DNA of 64,000 nucleotides from Ricordea florida (GCA_949710005.1 OX453280.1:19199762-19263761); one strand, 5' to 3'; counted from the stretch's first letter, positions 10,805-21,379 are shown. The notes: generated from the letters alone by a model not told the origin. Program-made: numbers and translations.

Positions 10805-11029
10805 CACTTGTTTAGATTTATTTGAGATTATACAAAATGTAAAGTCCTAGTAATACTTCTCCTGATCTATCTTGGCTATTTTTATAAACTGTAGCTGTAT
10901 CTTTAATATTTTAAATTTGATTAATGTAACTTGTTGTTATTCAATACTGTGTTACGGGACAGATTTTAGAAGGACAACGACGGCCACAACTTCGTTCCAA
11001 GGTAGTTTATTCGACGAGGAAGTGTCTTC

Positions 11030-11172
11030 TCAAAGCTCACGATTTCGAGTCTTCAGTGCTCACAATTTTCGAGTGTCCTCAATGCTCACAATATTGGAAT
11101 CCTCAGGGCTCATAATTTTCGAGTGTCCTCAATGCTCACAATTTTCGAGCCCACTCAATGCTTACAAGCCAA
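11030..11172. repeat. Minisatellite, unit about 25 bp, unit A
   Basis: Five to six imperfect copies of GCTCACAATTTTCGAGTSYYCTCA. The copy number and unit variants differ from those in unit B (35895-36032). Confidence 0.8.
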
Positions 11173-11790
11173 CTCTATTTATACTAAAGACAAATGGAAA
11201 GCTTCAAATGGTAACCAAGTGAATATTCCTTTGGAAAAGAAACAGAGGTAATAGCAAAAGGAACTGCAGGTGAAAATGCTAATTAGCTCTTTGTGTGCAT
11301 TAATTACATCGTTTCGACCGTAGTCCTTTTGTCTTTCACCTCCGTAAGCTGCGAACGAATATATCATTGTTTCTTTGTATTCGTTTTGTCTTGCTTTAAA
11401 ATTTTATATCTTTTTGAACTCCCCAGTATAATCCCGATAAAAATAGTTCGTAAAGGTAAGTACACTTGACTTGCTACAACTGTCTCCTTCCTTTCTACTT
11501 TATTAGTTAATTTTCTGTTTTTTTGGGGGGCAATTCGGCTATTTGGCTTGTAAATATATTTGAAAATTAATAAAGTATTAGTGTGTATATGACTGTCTTT
11601 AGTAAGTAGAATGTTTGTACATATAACTTTAAATTCAGATCGAATAAATTGTCGTTACACGATTGCGAAGTATTCTTCGGTTTGATTTCTTCATTTTCTA
11701 TCGGAACATTGATTCTTTTTCTTTTAATGGCGTATCCTCTATTGCGATCAGAGACTACAGTTGGGTCAACAAACTTTTTATGTTTCCTTT

Positions 11791-12966
11791 TCACTTGGTC
11801 TTGATCAGTTCAAATAACGTAGGCCCATCCCCGGTGTCATAGACACGATTAAACTGGAATGAAACTCTTCTGCACAGCTGCTCAATCTGGTCTATCCACT
11901 CACTTCTGGTTCTTAAGGATCCCTCTTTGCACAGTGCCGCTAAATGAACGTCAAAGACGGAGTACTGTAAACCAGTTTTACTGGTTCTGTGCGTAGTGTC
12001 GCCGCCTTCTGGGGTACACGGGTTTATAATAATCAACTTTCCATCTTTTTCAAGCACATCATTACAGTTTTTAATTGCCTTGACCATATCCTCTTCTGTA
12101 AACATCTCTAATAGGTTTTTAAGAATTATTGCATCCACCTCCTGACAGGACGGAATGTCGGTAAGGATATTTCCACCAAGTATGGTCACTCTGTCTTCAG
12201 GGAGCCCCTCGTCGGCTAAGTGCTTCTTTGCACGGACTACAACATCAGGGAAGTCGAACAAAACACCATGCGTATTCTCGCATCCAGGGCTTTTCAGTAT
12301 CAGCGACAAGAAACTCCCCTCTCCTCCCCCGATGTCCATGATTCGCTTGCAATCACCCCATGGGTACACGGTAAACATGCTTGGCTGAGCATCTTGAATT
12401 TCTAGTTGAGATAACATATTCATGGCGTGTTCGTAGTTGTATGCAAATTCGTGTCTTCTTTTAGCTGTACCTACTGCGATCTCAGATTGTACACTCCCTT
12501 TCTTGACCTCATTAAAATCATACTGCAGTTCTTTGGCTTTATACAGGTAGTCAAAGAAGACCATTCCGTGGGCAATGTTAAAGGCTGCCTCGTCGTTCTT
12601 TACGGCCTCTGGAAAGTGAAGCATGGCGGACCAAATTTCGTCACTGCCATAGTAGGCCACCATATGACCAAGACTAGGTCCATTGTCTCTTCTCAACAGT
12701 TCCATCGCTCGATTGGCCTTGAAACGCTTGTGGTTAAGTTCCTCGCCTATTCCCCAATGAGCCATTGCTCTCATAAGTTTATAAAGAATTCTGTCTGTTC
12801 GACAGCTGGTTCTTTGTGCGATCTCTTGGATATCTACCGGTTCAGAGGCGTTACTCAGCAACTCGGGAATTCCTAAGGCCACTATAGTACTCAAACAACG
12901 GCTTTTCCATATTCCAGAGAACATGGAACATATAATCCGCTCCTCCGTGAATGTGCTCTCGGCCAT
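11791..12966 (-). CDS. OMT-2, ASMT-like O-methyltransferase, single exon
   Basis: 391-aa intact paralog of OMT-1 with the same N-terminal winged-helix region and the same SAM loop IMDIGGGEGSFL. The canonical His-Asp pair is again replaced (AIILKNLLEMFTEED). Differences from OMT-1 cluster in two places: about residues 130-170 (FNIAHGMVFFDYLYKA against FCLAHGMTMYDYMYKA, and the segment after it) and about 320-345 (YSVFDVHLAALC against PAFRGIHISILC); the rest is nearly identical. Those positions line the substrate side in family structures, so altered substrate choice is plausible but inferred. I chose the Met of MAEST; the longer frame to 13008 runs into an inserted MITE. It lies in unit A. Confidence 0.85.
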   Translation of the reverse strand: MAESTFTEERIICSMFSGIWKSRCLSTIVALGIPELLSNASEPVDIQEIAQRTSCRTDRILYKLMRAMAHWGIGEELNHKRFKANRAMELLRRDNGPSLGHMVAYYGSDEIWSAMLHFPEAVKNDEAAFNIAHGMVFFDYLYKAKELQYDFNEVKKGSVQSEIAVGTAKRRHEFAYNYEHAMNMLSQLEIQDAQPSMFTVYPWGDCKRIMDIGGGEGSFLSLILKSPGCENTHGVLFDFPDVVVRAKKHLADEGLPEDRVTILGGNILTDIPSCQEVDAIILKNLLEMFTEEDMVKAIKNCNDVLEKDGKLIIINPCTPEGGDTTHRTSKTGLQYSVFDVHLAALCKEGSLRTRSEWIDQIEQLCRRVSFQFNRVYDTGDGPTLFELIKTK

Positions 12967-12992
12967 CGAGGGCGTTTCTGTCGCAGAATGTG

Positions 12993-13066
12993 CTAGCCTC
13001 CCACGCAAACGTTCTTAGGGGTTCGTCACGCGTTCCTACCCTTAAGAACGTTTGCGTGGGAGGCTA
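12993..13066. mobile_element. 74-bp foldback MITE with 8-bp target duplication
   Basis: Perfect 24-bp inverted arms (TAGCCTCCCACGC... inward) surround about 25 bp. AGAATGTG occurs directly before (12985-12992) and after (13067-13074). OMT-1 carries the uninterrupted sequence at the same place, i.e. the empty site. An 8-bp duplication fits hAT- or P-like elements. Confidence 0.9.
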
Positions 13067-13640
13067 AGAATGTGCAAGCTTACATAAGAATAGACCACTG
13101 CATACAAATACCGTTCTTTCACGCACTCCGTAAGTTGTTGTCTGTCACGCTTAATCCTTTGGAAACCTGGCAAACAGATATAGAGAGTGTTTATGAAGAT
13201 GAATCGATGCGTTCAGTTGTTGTCGAGGTCCATTATTCAGTTTTTGCCGCCTGTGTTGTTTATCGAATTGACGTTCCGTTCTTGAACTCCATAAGGGTAC
13301 ATTTTGTTTAAAGAAAGGTTCGATTTTATTGTAAACAAGAATTTGCCACATTTCCAGTAATAAAAATTCCCTCGCGGTGTTTTGGAATCATCCAGAAAGT
13401 GATATTTCAAATTAAGCTTGTCTGCTATTCATGGCAAGTACAGTACAATAGTTTGACACTCCCCCACCCCCCCCCCCCATCTCAATGGGGCTTTTCAGTG
13501 ACAATGCAAGAACGAAGACCACTACACCAGGATCTACGTCCCCTGGCAATATTAAGGAATGGATAGTATTTTCTTAATTATTATATCTACAGCCCTTTTA
13601 TATGAGCAAACGCGCGCTCTGATTGGTTCCCTAGTCATAG

Positions 13641-13840
13641 TATATTTAAGCAATAGATCACACTTTCTATGGGTTTACAACCGTGATAACCCACGCGGGA
13701 TGTTGGGAGAACACGAGAAGAGCTTGTAAATCACGAGCCGAAGGCGAATGACTTACAAGCTTTTCGAGTGTTCTCCCAACATCCCGCGTGGGTTATCACG
13801 CCGGTAAACCCATAGAAAGTGTGATCTATTGCTTTTATAA
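13641..13840. repeat. Long hairpin, arms about 83 bp
   Basis: Left arm 13648-13733 and right arm 13752-13834 are near-perfect reverse complements (shared TTTCTATGGGTTTAC and GATAACCCACGCGGGATG), separated by about 20 bp. Confidence 0.9.
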
Positions 13841-14701
13841 AATAACTTTTAGTAGAATGGAGTCTTTGAGGTAAAAAGTATGCTTTTAGTGCCGTGATGT
13901 CTTCTCTCTAAAGTCATCATAAGCCAATCATGACTCACGATTTAATAGCGCTGAACTTTCTCAAAACTCAGTTCAGTCAAACAACAAACAGCAGCACTTC
14001 AAAACACGAGTTTTTGCACTCATTTCATGATAACTTATGAAAGCTGTTTTACAGGAAAAGTCAACACATATTCATGCGAACGTACAATGAAAGAATACGT
14101 TCGTGGTTTGTTTACTACAGAAATAGAAATTAATTGCACCTCGCAGCTGTATTTTGTTGAGTCGATCCGTAAGAATTTCGTGGTTACAGACGGAACTGGC
14201 AGCTATTGTAATGGAGGACTTCATTCACTTTTTACAAGCCGCAGTGGTTTGAGATCTGTTTTCTGGACTTTATTGTGATCAAGAAATGCTGCGGTAACGA
14301 CGTGGCTGCATTTGCGAAGTTGTCGCATGTAACTTTATTCTCGGTTTTCATGTAACATAATAACATTTCAAAATAGGAAATTGCCAATCCTTTTGAATTT
14401 TTAGCTTTATCAGATAAAAGACCTTCTGTAAACTCGTCGATTTACAAATATTTAGCTCGATAGGTTTCTTCGTTTTGAAATAGCGTGCGCATGAATTTAA
14501 AGCTTTCGCCTTGCGTGACATAAAATGTCTGTCCGGAAAGGCTGTTTCGTAAGTGAAAAGATGACTTTTCTTGAAAGTTTTTTGCTTTTGGAAGAGCTCT
14601 TGCATTCAACCAACTGTTACCTTGAGTGTATACAGTCACTCGAGTGATAAGGTATCGATTTTATGGCAAAACTCAACAACAGCTGTTTTTAACACTTTTA
14701 C

Positions 14702-14744
14702 TGCCGCCATATTTGTGCCCCTTGAAGGGGCACAAACATGGCGG
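14702..14744. repeat. 43-bp palindrome
   Basis: GCCGCCAT-x-TTTGTGCCCCTT is followed at once by its complement; about 21-bp arms with one mismatch. Confidence 0.85.
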
Positions 14745-15678
14745 CTCCATACAAAGCTCTATTAATTTGGTTGAAACATTTATCCGAATATTTCATGCAT
14801 GAAAAACTACACAGATCTAATTCTTTGCAAGGCTTTTTACATTGTAGAAATCTATCATATGCCAGATTCTTGAGTTCGTCTGTTGAGTGTTTTCGATTTT
14901 ATTTTTTATCACGTGCCATGTGAAAACCACCAATATGCTCGTACAGCGACCGATGGAAATATGTCGAAGAAAGGTTTCTTTGCCGTAGCCATATATTGGC
15001 GTTAATATTTGTCGATTTGTGTAGTCAGGTGGTTTGAGGTAGGTTATGGCATCAATATCACGGAACAATTTGTGCAAATGTTGGAAAAAACCAGCCCGAA
15101 ACTCTGACATCTTTCATCATCGTTTGGAGCTTGTTTACAACCTACAGCGGCCGATTTTGAACCATATCTTGATCAGAGATCTCTTTTTGGAACAATTTCT
15201 TTCAATAAGGAATTTAATTTTGACATAAAATAAATCAAGAATGCTAAAACTATCCGTTTTGTTGCTGGTTGGCACTTGGTTAAGTTTTCCTAGAGACTTT
15301 CTACACCAGAAATTCACACAGTTGTTGTCTTTCTCTGCGATTTGGCATCGTCGTGAAATGTAAACTGCTTTCCAGCTTTGTACTTTATAACTTCTAAAGC
15401 TATGGCAGTCGCGAATTGTGACCCTCAGTAATAAAATGTGGAAACCAACGCTTTTAAGATTAAGAAGGGCTGGGTAAGTAACTTGTTCTCTTTTTTAGCC
15501 TTTCTAAAATCGTTGTTTGCAGATCAATAGCGGGTTTTGTTTATGGCTCGTGGTCCGGATGCCTTTTTCTATGGGTTTACCGGTATAATAAACCATAGGT
15601 TTTTGACCAATCAGATCACACGTATTATCTCAGTTATTTTATAACAGCTCATATACCATTAGTACGGAAAACGGCCAT

Positions 15679-15799
15679 CATGGAGGAATGATTTCTTGAT
15701 TTAGGCGGGGAGAAATTCAAGTCTTGCTTGAAAAACAATATACCAAAAAAATACAATCGAAGCAAATAAATATGGCATTGACTGATTCGACGGTAAGTG
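15679..15799 (+). pseudogene. Broken exon, unit A copy (FLDLGGEKFKSCLKNN)
   Basis: The same exon as 38065-38176 but with TGA in place of the fourth codon and an extra A in an A-run after KNN, so it cannot be translated. It is followed by the same GGTAAGTGAG donor-like sequence. Confidence 0.5.
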
Positions 15800-16162
15800 A
15801 GCAAATTATATAGCGAAATTGTTTATTACGAACGATAGTGAAACTATTACAAGCAGCTGCCATTTTGAAAGATCTGTGGAGCACGTAAACTGAGTTTTTA
15901 TTTATTTCTACCTAATTTTCCACTTTTAATTCTCAAATTAATTTGCTAACTCGAACAAAATTGACAAGTACATTAAGGAGATGTTTAAGAACGAGCCGGA
16001 CTCGTGTTTTGAAACCAACTTTTTTACACATCGGCTCTACAACATGTCGGCTCGACAACAACATTGTTCTGTTCAAAAACAATAACAAAGTCAACTAGAC
16101 GCATGACTGCGTGAACTCGGGCTTTCATTCAACATCTTGTTATGTAGAAGTCGAACGCTACA

Positions 16163-16339
16163 GTGATTGAGGAGTCTGTTTCTTTTGTTTTGGAAGCTAT
16201 GTCTACTTTCTGCAAGTGTAAAAGTGCTTCCACTACGAAGCGAAAGGAAAATAGTTCTAGCGGATGCCCTTGCGAAGGAAGAAATGTGCTTTGTGGTATC
16301 GATTGCAAATGTGGAACCACAAATAAACCTTGGAGAAAC
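16163..16339 (+). CDS. Cysteine-rich CXC-like exon fragment
   Basis: Frame with regularly spaced Cys (FCKCKS, GCPCEGRNVLCGIDCKCG, then TTNKPWRNK) that resembles the tesmin/TSO1-type CXC zinc-binding pattern seen in some cnidarian transposon-associated proteins. A GTATGC donor follows at 16340. A possible next exon after TTTCAG (about 16440-16579, ending at GTACTT) is open in the frame LARFASANDTRARRVRP, but that frame does not match the phase of the first exon, so the gene is broken or mispredicted. The true start is unknown; the frame begins upstream without a clear initiator context. Confidence 0.35.
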
Positions 16340-16750
16340 AAGGTATGCATGCAGTTGAATTTTTAAAAAATTCGCCTGTCTGTTTTTTAAAGCTGGGAAA
16401 AAGAGAATTTTTTTATAATTGTACTAGCTACATTTTCAGGACTCGCAAGATTCGCCTCTGCAAACGATACACGTGCACGAAGAGTGAGACCAAGAATTGA
16501 AGGATTTCGTCTCCAATCAGGTTCTTTGGACGTTGATACAGAAGAACAACAAAAAGTCAAAGAGAATAACGATGTGAAGGTACTTTCCTCTTGCTTGGCC
16601 TTTTTTGACGCACTGATTTTTATAGATTTTATCTGAATACTTATTTTTATAAATAGATTCACAATAATTTCTTACTCCATTTATTGGTTTGTTGTTTTGC
16701 ACTGATGTCATGCAGTTTATTCTGCTTTATCAGTCAGTAAACTAGATATG

Positions 16751-16890
16751 TGTGTCGAGATGCCTCGTGATTATCATGTGATCTTTGTAATTATTGTTAA
16801 GCAATGGGCTTCCCCGTTGCGTGACATTCGGGTTCACGATCCTACAATAAAATCAGTTCTAAATGCTCGCTGTCTTCGCAAATCTTTACA
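16751..16890 (+). repeat. Gypsy-1 5' LTR
   Basis: 140 bp, begins TGTG and ends TACA; contains AATAAAA, a likely polyadenylation signal, at about 16847. Confidence 0.95.
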
Positions 16891-16908
16891 TGGTGGCAGC
16901 GTCGGGAT
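16891..16908 (+). other. Gypsy-1 primer-binding site
   Basis: TGGTGGCAGCG directly after the LTR is complementary to the 3' end (CGCTGCCACCA) of the GGTAGCG-type animal tRNA-Leu. Confidence 0.75.
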
Positions 16909-16968
16909 AGAACTCTCGCCAGATACCTTAGTGGAACATTGATCAACACAGATTGAAAAGAAAGAAGA

Positions 16969-19900
16969 ATGGCGACATCGCATTTACCGCCGCCTGCGCC
17001 GCTAGAGATACATGATGCGAACGCGGCCGAGAAATGGAAAAAATTCGAACTAGCATGGAGAAGTTATGCTTTGGCTACTGAGTTAAGCGAAAAGGACGAG
17101 AAAATACAAGTGGCAACCCTACTGACAGTGATAGGTGAAGAGGCCCGAGAAGTTTATTCCACGTTCACAGATTGGGAAAGCGAGGGCGACAACGAGAAAA
17201 TCGAGCCAGTCTTGACGAAGTTCGCCACGTACTGCAAGCCGCAACAAAATGTACCCTTTGAGCGTTACAGATTCAACCGCAGGGTTCAAGAGCCTGGAGA
17301 ATCCTACGACCAATACAGAACGGCGCTACGCAAGCTAGCTGAGGGTTGTAGTTTCAATACAATTACGCCAGAAGAAATTCTTCGAGATCGTCTTGTATTT
17401 GGAATACGAGATGCAAAGGTCAGAAGACAACTGTTACGCGAAACAAGTCTAACGCTGAAGAAAACAGACGAGATTTGTCGCACATCGGAGAGCACAGCCG
17501 AGCAAATGAAAATTGTGGAAGAAAGTTCCGAAACAAAACAAGTTAACGCCGTAAATCAACCGAGCAAGAGAGAACCTCGTGCTAGCAGCGAAAGATATGG
17601 TTTCAAGTTTCAGCCTACACACGAAGGAAAGAATGCCGCCACAAAGGAATGTGGGAACTGTGGAAAAACGCACGATGCGAAGAAGAGAGAGAGCTGTCCA
17701 GCATATAGAAGAACGTGCTCCAAGTGTGGAAAATACAACCATTTTGCAGCCATGTGCAGGAGCAGAGGAGCGTGGGCCGATAGAAACAAAAACAGCCAAA
17801 CAGTAAGAGCCGTGGACCACGAGGAAACGGAAGATACCGAGTGTGACGAAATCTACAGCATCTCTGATATCGCTGCAGTACAGCTCGATGATTCTCAGCT
17901 GGTCACCCTCAAGCTGAAATCTGGGAACTTTCTACGTTTCCAACCAGACACAGGCGCTCAATGCAATGTCATCCCCGTACACCTTTACAAGAAAGCGACC
18001 AAAGACGTCGGCCTCGAGCATGTGAAGCAATATCAGACCGCGATCGTAGCGTATGGGGGCTCGAAAATTCCTGTAGTAGGTGAAGTTCAAATTCACGTCT
18101 CTCGTGGTGACTACCAGTGTTTTCTCAACTGTAAACTAGTGGATAGTACCGAAATACGGCCGCTCTTGGGAAGAAAAGCATGTATTGGAATGAAAATCAT
18201 CAAGTACATTGACAATGATGAACTACACAAACCGAGCACTGGAAGTTTTCCTGTTTACACTGTGGACGGCACAAGTGGCGAGACGTCACGTCACTCTCCT
18301 CTCTCCAAAGATGACTTACTTCGAAGGTATCCAAAAGTCTTCAGAGCCAACGTTGGCAAAATGGAAGGTGAATATCGCATCAGAATCGATACTGAGGTAG
18401 ACCCAGTACAGAACGCACCCCGCAGGGTGCCAGTTGCATTGAGAGACAAACTCAAGGTAACTTTAGATGACCTTCGCCAGCAAGATATTATCGAAGCCGT
18501 GACCATCCCAACAGCGTGGGTTAGTTCAATGGTCGTAGTCCCCAAGGCAAATGGCAAGTTACGAATTTGCCTGGATCCGAAGGACTTGAATCGGGCAATC
18601 CTTCGGGAACATTACCCTCTCCCCACCATTGAGGATGTCGCTACACGCCTTTATGGGGCCAAAGTCTTCACAAAGTTGGATGTTCGAAGTGGCTTTTGGC
18701 ACGTTGTGTTGGACGAGAAATCATCGTTCCTCACAACATTTCAAACACCATTTGGGCGTTTCCGTTGGAAAAGAATGCCTTTCGGAATCAGCTCGGCCCC
18801 AGAAGTATTCCAAAGACGGATGCATGAACTTATCGAGGGCCTGCATGGTGTGGAGGTCATCGCAGATGACTTTGTGGTTGTCGGATTTGGACACACGCAT
18901 CTGGAAGCCGTTCACGACCATGACAAGAACCTCATGACATTCCTGCAGCGTTGTGAAGCCCAGGGGGTTGTCCTTAACACAGACAAGTTCGCTCTTCGGC
19001 AGAAGGAGGTGCCATTTATTGGGCACATAGCCACAGATGAAGGCTTATGCGTAGACCCAGCCAAAGTCAGAGCCATAATTGAGATGCCTGCGCCCACAGA
19101 CAAAGCGGGAGTACAGAGACTGTTAGGTCTAGCACAATACCTAAGCAATTTCTTGCCGCATCTCTCAGATATAACCAAGCCACTGCGAGAGCTGACTCAA
19201 AACGACGTGGATTGGACCTGGGAAAGTCCCCAACAGACAGCGTTGGACACACTTAAGAAAGCCGTCACCACTACACCAGTGCTTCGGTACTACAATTTGA
19301 AGGAAGAAGCCACAATCCAGTGTGATGCTTCACAATCTGGATTAGGAGCAGCATTGACCCAAAATGGCCAGCCTGTGGCTTACGCATCCCGGGCACTCAC
19401 ACCTGCAGAAACTCGGTATGCGCAAATCGAGAAAGAGATGCTAGCTATCGTGTTCGCCTGTGACAAGTTTGAGGCATACATCTTTGGCCGTGACATGGTT
19501 ACTATTGAAACTGACCACAAGCCGTTGGAAAACATTGCACTCAAGCCTCTCCATTCAGCACCAAAACGTCTGCAACGCATGCTGATGAAAACACAGAAGT
19601 ACAACCTGAGGATCAACTACAAGAAAGGAAAAGAGATGTTCTTAGCGGACACCCTTAGTAGAGCATACCTTCCTGAAGTTAATTCATGCCACTTCTCTCA
19701 AAAGCTAGAAGACATCGACCACAGAATCTCCCTCCCTGTGAGCAAAGCACGCTGGCAGCAAATCAAACATGCTTCTGCTGATGATCCAGTGTTACAACAA
19801 CTACGGCACACCATTCAGAATGGTTGGCCTGATAGTCGGAAGGAGACCCCTGAATGCCTGTACCCATACTTCGACTTTCGTGACGAGTTGACGGTTCAGG

Positions 19901-21090
19901 GGAATCTCGTTTTCAAAGGGCAGCAATTGGTAGTTCCAGTGACCTTACGTAAGGAACTCATGGCGGTTACACACGCCTCTCACATTGGTGTCGAAGGCTG
20001 CATTCGGAGAGCTCGAGACACCCTTTACTGGCCTCGTATGGCTACTGAATTAAAGGAGTACGTATCCAAGTGTGATGTCTGTCTCACGCATCGAAGTGCT
20101 CCTGGCAAAGAACCACTACAGCCACATGAAATGGTGGCTCGACCATGGTCAAAGCTGGCTGCAGATCTCTGTGAATTGGATGGCCGTACATTGCTAGTCA
20201 TTACAGATTACTACAGCAACTTCATCGAAGTCGCCCGCATTAACAGTGTGACATCGAGAAGTGTTATCAAAGAGATGAAAGAAGTGTTTGCACGATATGG
20301 CATCCCTGATGTCCTTGTTACGGACAATGGTACCCAATTTGCATCAGCTGAGTTCGCAGTCTTTGCAGAAACCTGGTCTTTTGAACACCACACGTCGTCG
20401 CCTCGCTACCCACAATCTAATGGGAAAGCGGAGAATGCTGTCCAGACGGTCAAGCGTCTCTTCAAAAAATGCAAAGCATCGGGCCAGTCTGAGTACCTTG
20501 CCCTACTTGATTGGCGGAATACACCAACAGAAGGTGTTGGAACAAGCCCAGCACAACGCCTTTTCGGTCGACGTTGTAAGACCTTGTTGCCGGTGTCTGG
20601 TACATTGCTTCAGCCGCGACACTCAACAGAAGAAGAAACGAGAGCCATAATGGGCATGAAGCGGCGCCAACAGCACTTCTACAACAGACACACGAAACCA
20701 CTTCAGCCAATTATACCTGGACAATCCGTGCGTATGCGACTGCCAGGGAACACCACATGGACGGCGGGTACCTGTGTGGGTGAGGCTGGTCCGCGAAGCT
20801 ACAAAGTGCAAATTGGGGACTCTGTTTACAGACGAAACCGCCGTCAACTGATCGCGTCAGATGAACCCCAGAGCACAGACGACCATAAGGCTCAGCCTTC
20901 CGATGACACTGACCACACAGCCCCAAGGGAACAGAACCAGACCGCACCCATGGGTCCCAGTCAGGAAGCATCCCCTTCAAGTGAGCCTGTAGAAGCAGCC
21001 GTACAGGGCTCTTCGACGATTACCAGTCCCCGCAGATCCAGCCGGAGCTGTCAACGCCCAGCATGGATGAATGATTATGTGATGACTTGA
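16969..21090 (+). CDS. Gypsy-1 Gag-Pol polyprotein (1373 aa)
   Basis: One open frame encodes, in order: a Gag-like N-terminal region (residues about 1-200), two zinc knuckles (CGNCGKTH and CSKCGKYNHFAAMC, about 227-263), an aspartic protease (PDTGAQ, about 326), reverse transcriptase (about 450-660; catalytic motif VIADD near 631 instead of the common Y/F-x-D-D), RNase H (QCDASQSG about 785, TDHKPLE about 848), and integrase with the HHCC zinc finger (HASHIG ... CDVC, about 1002-1040) and DDE residues (AADLCELDG, VTDNGTQF, NGKAE, about 1065-1155). There is no stop or frameshift. No env-like gene follows. The element copies its RNA into DNA and integrates it. Confidence 0.95.
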   Translation: MATSHLPPPAPLEIHDANAAEKWKKFELAWRSYALATELSEKDEKIQVATLLTVIGEEAREVYSTFTDWESEGDNEKIEPVLTKFATYCKPQQNVPFERYRFNRRVQEPGESYDQYRTALRKLAEGCSFNTITPEEILRDRLVFGIRDAKVRRQLLRETSLTLKKTDEICRTSESTAEQMKIVEESSETKQVNAVNQPSKREPRASSERYGFKFQPTHEGKNAATKECGNCGKTHDAKKRESCPAYRRTCSKCGKYNHFAAMCRSRGAWADRNKNSQTVRAVDHEETEDTECDEIYSISDIAAVQLDDSQLVTLKLKSGNFLRFQPDTGAQCNVIPVHLYKKATKDVGLEHVKQYQTAIVAYGGSKIPVVGEVQIHVSRGDYQCFLNCKLVDSTEIRPLLGRKACIGMKIIKYIDNDELHKPSTGSFPVYTVDGTSGETSRHSPLSKDDLLRRYPKVFRANVGKMEGEYRIRIDTEVDPVQNAPRRVPVALRDKLKVTLDDLRQQDIIEAVTIPTAWVSSMVVVPKANGKLRICLDPKDLNRAILREHYPLPTIEDVATRLYGAKVFTKLDVRSGFWHVVLDEKSSFLTTFQTPFGRFRWKRMPFGISSAPEVFQRRMHELIEGLHGVEVIADDFVVVGFGHTHLEAVHDHDKNLMTFLQRCEAQGVVLNTDKFALRQKEVPFIGHIATDEGLCVDPAKVRAIIEMPAPTDKAGVQRLLGLAQYLSNFLPHLSDITKPLRELTQNDVDWTWESPQQTALDTLKKAVTTTPVLRYYNLKEEATIQCDASQSGLGAALTQNGQPVAYASRALTPAETRYAQIEKEMLAIVFACDKFEAYIFGRDMVTIETDHKPLENIALKPLHSAPKRLQRMLMKTQKYNLRINYKKGKEMFLADTLSRAYLPEVNSCHFSQKLEDIDHRISLPVSKARWQQIKHASADDPVLQQLRHTIQNGWPDSRKETPECLYPYFDFRDELTVQGNLVFKGQQLVVPVTLRKELMAVTHASHIGVEGCIRRARDTLYWPRMATELKEYVSKCDVCLTHRSAPGKEPLQPHEMVARPWSKLAADLCELDGRTLLVITDYYSNFIEVARINSVTSRSVIKEMKEVFARYGIPDVLVTDNGTQFASAEFAVFAETWSFEHHTSSPRYPQSNGKAENAVQTVKRLFKKCKASGQSEYLALLDWRNTPTEGVGTSPAQRLFGRRCKTLLPVSGTLLQPRHSTEEETRAIMGMKRRQQHFYNRHTKPLQPIIPGQSVRMRLPGNTTWTAGTCVGEAGPRSYKVQIGDSVYRRNRRQLIASDEPQSTDDHKAQPSDDTDHTAPREQNQTAPMGPSQEASPSSEPVEAAVQGSSTITSPRRSSRSCQRPAWMNDYVMT

Positions 21091-21239
21091 TTGAGATGGA
21101 ACATTGAGATTGATGGCCTGTTTTGATGTTGAGTTTTGATCATTTTATAAATTAGCAACCATAACATTGAGCGTTGGACATTTAGAGAACGTCAAATATT
21201 TAGTGACCTGTTTTGTTCTTTTTTGCATAAGAGGAAAGG

Positions 21240-21379
21240 TGTGTCGAGATGCCTCGTGATTATCATGTGATCTTTGTAATTATTGTTAAGCAATGGGCTT
21301 CCCCGTTGCGTGACTTTCGGGTTCACGATCCTACAATAAAATCAGTTCTAAATGCTCGCTGTCTTCGCAAATCTTTACA
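21240..21379 (+). repeat. Gypsy-1 3' LTR
   Basis: Preceded by the purine tract AAGAGGAAAGG (about 21229-21239), the expected plus-strand primer. One mismatch to the 5' LTR. Confidence 0.95.

Larger units (their letters stand above)
13640..15645. mobile_element. About 2.0 kb block present only in unit A, probable non-autonomous DNA element
   Basis: Unit B passes directly from CTGATTGGTTCCCTA to ATATCAGCTCACATACC, skipping this block. The left end begins a long hairpin with CTATGGGTTTAC in its arms, and the same CTATGGGTTTACCGG string recurs near the right end at 15571. CTGATTGGT at 13616 is mirrored by ACCAATCAGA at 15618. It contains only short frames without recognisable products. It could be an insertion in A or a deletion in B. 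Confidence 0.5.
9866..16003. repeat. Segmental duplication unit A (partner 34613-38384)
   Basis: From ATCACAAAGATAG at about 9866 to GTTTAAGAACGAGCCGG near 16003 the sequence aligns in the same order with 34613-38384. The shared part includes a LINE tail, a minisatellite, an OMT copy and a 74-bp MITE. The units differ by about 2.0 kb (13640-15645, only in A), a 144-bp MITE (only in B) and a roughly 380-bp deletion in the B copy of OMT. Confidence 0.85.
16751..21379 (+). mobile_element. Gypsy-1, complete Ty3/Gypsy LTR retrotransposon
   Basis: Two 140-bp LTRs (TGTGTCGAG...TTTACA) differ at one position (GTGACATTC against GTGACTTTC). The 5-bp sequence ATATG flanks both sides (16746-16750, 21380-21384). 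The primer-binding site and purine tract are in place and the single polyprotein frame is open. This looks like a young insertion. Confidence 0.95.

Noticed and set aside
11567-11794. 75-codon frame just downstream of OMT-2
   Set aside because: Overlaps the OMT-2 stop and lies in AT-rich 3' flank; the unit B counterpart is not conserved as a frame.
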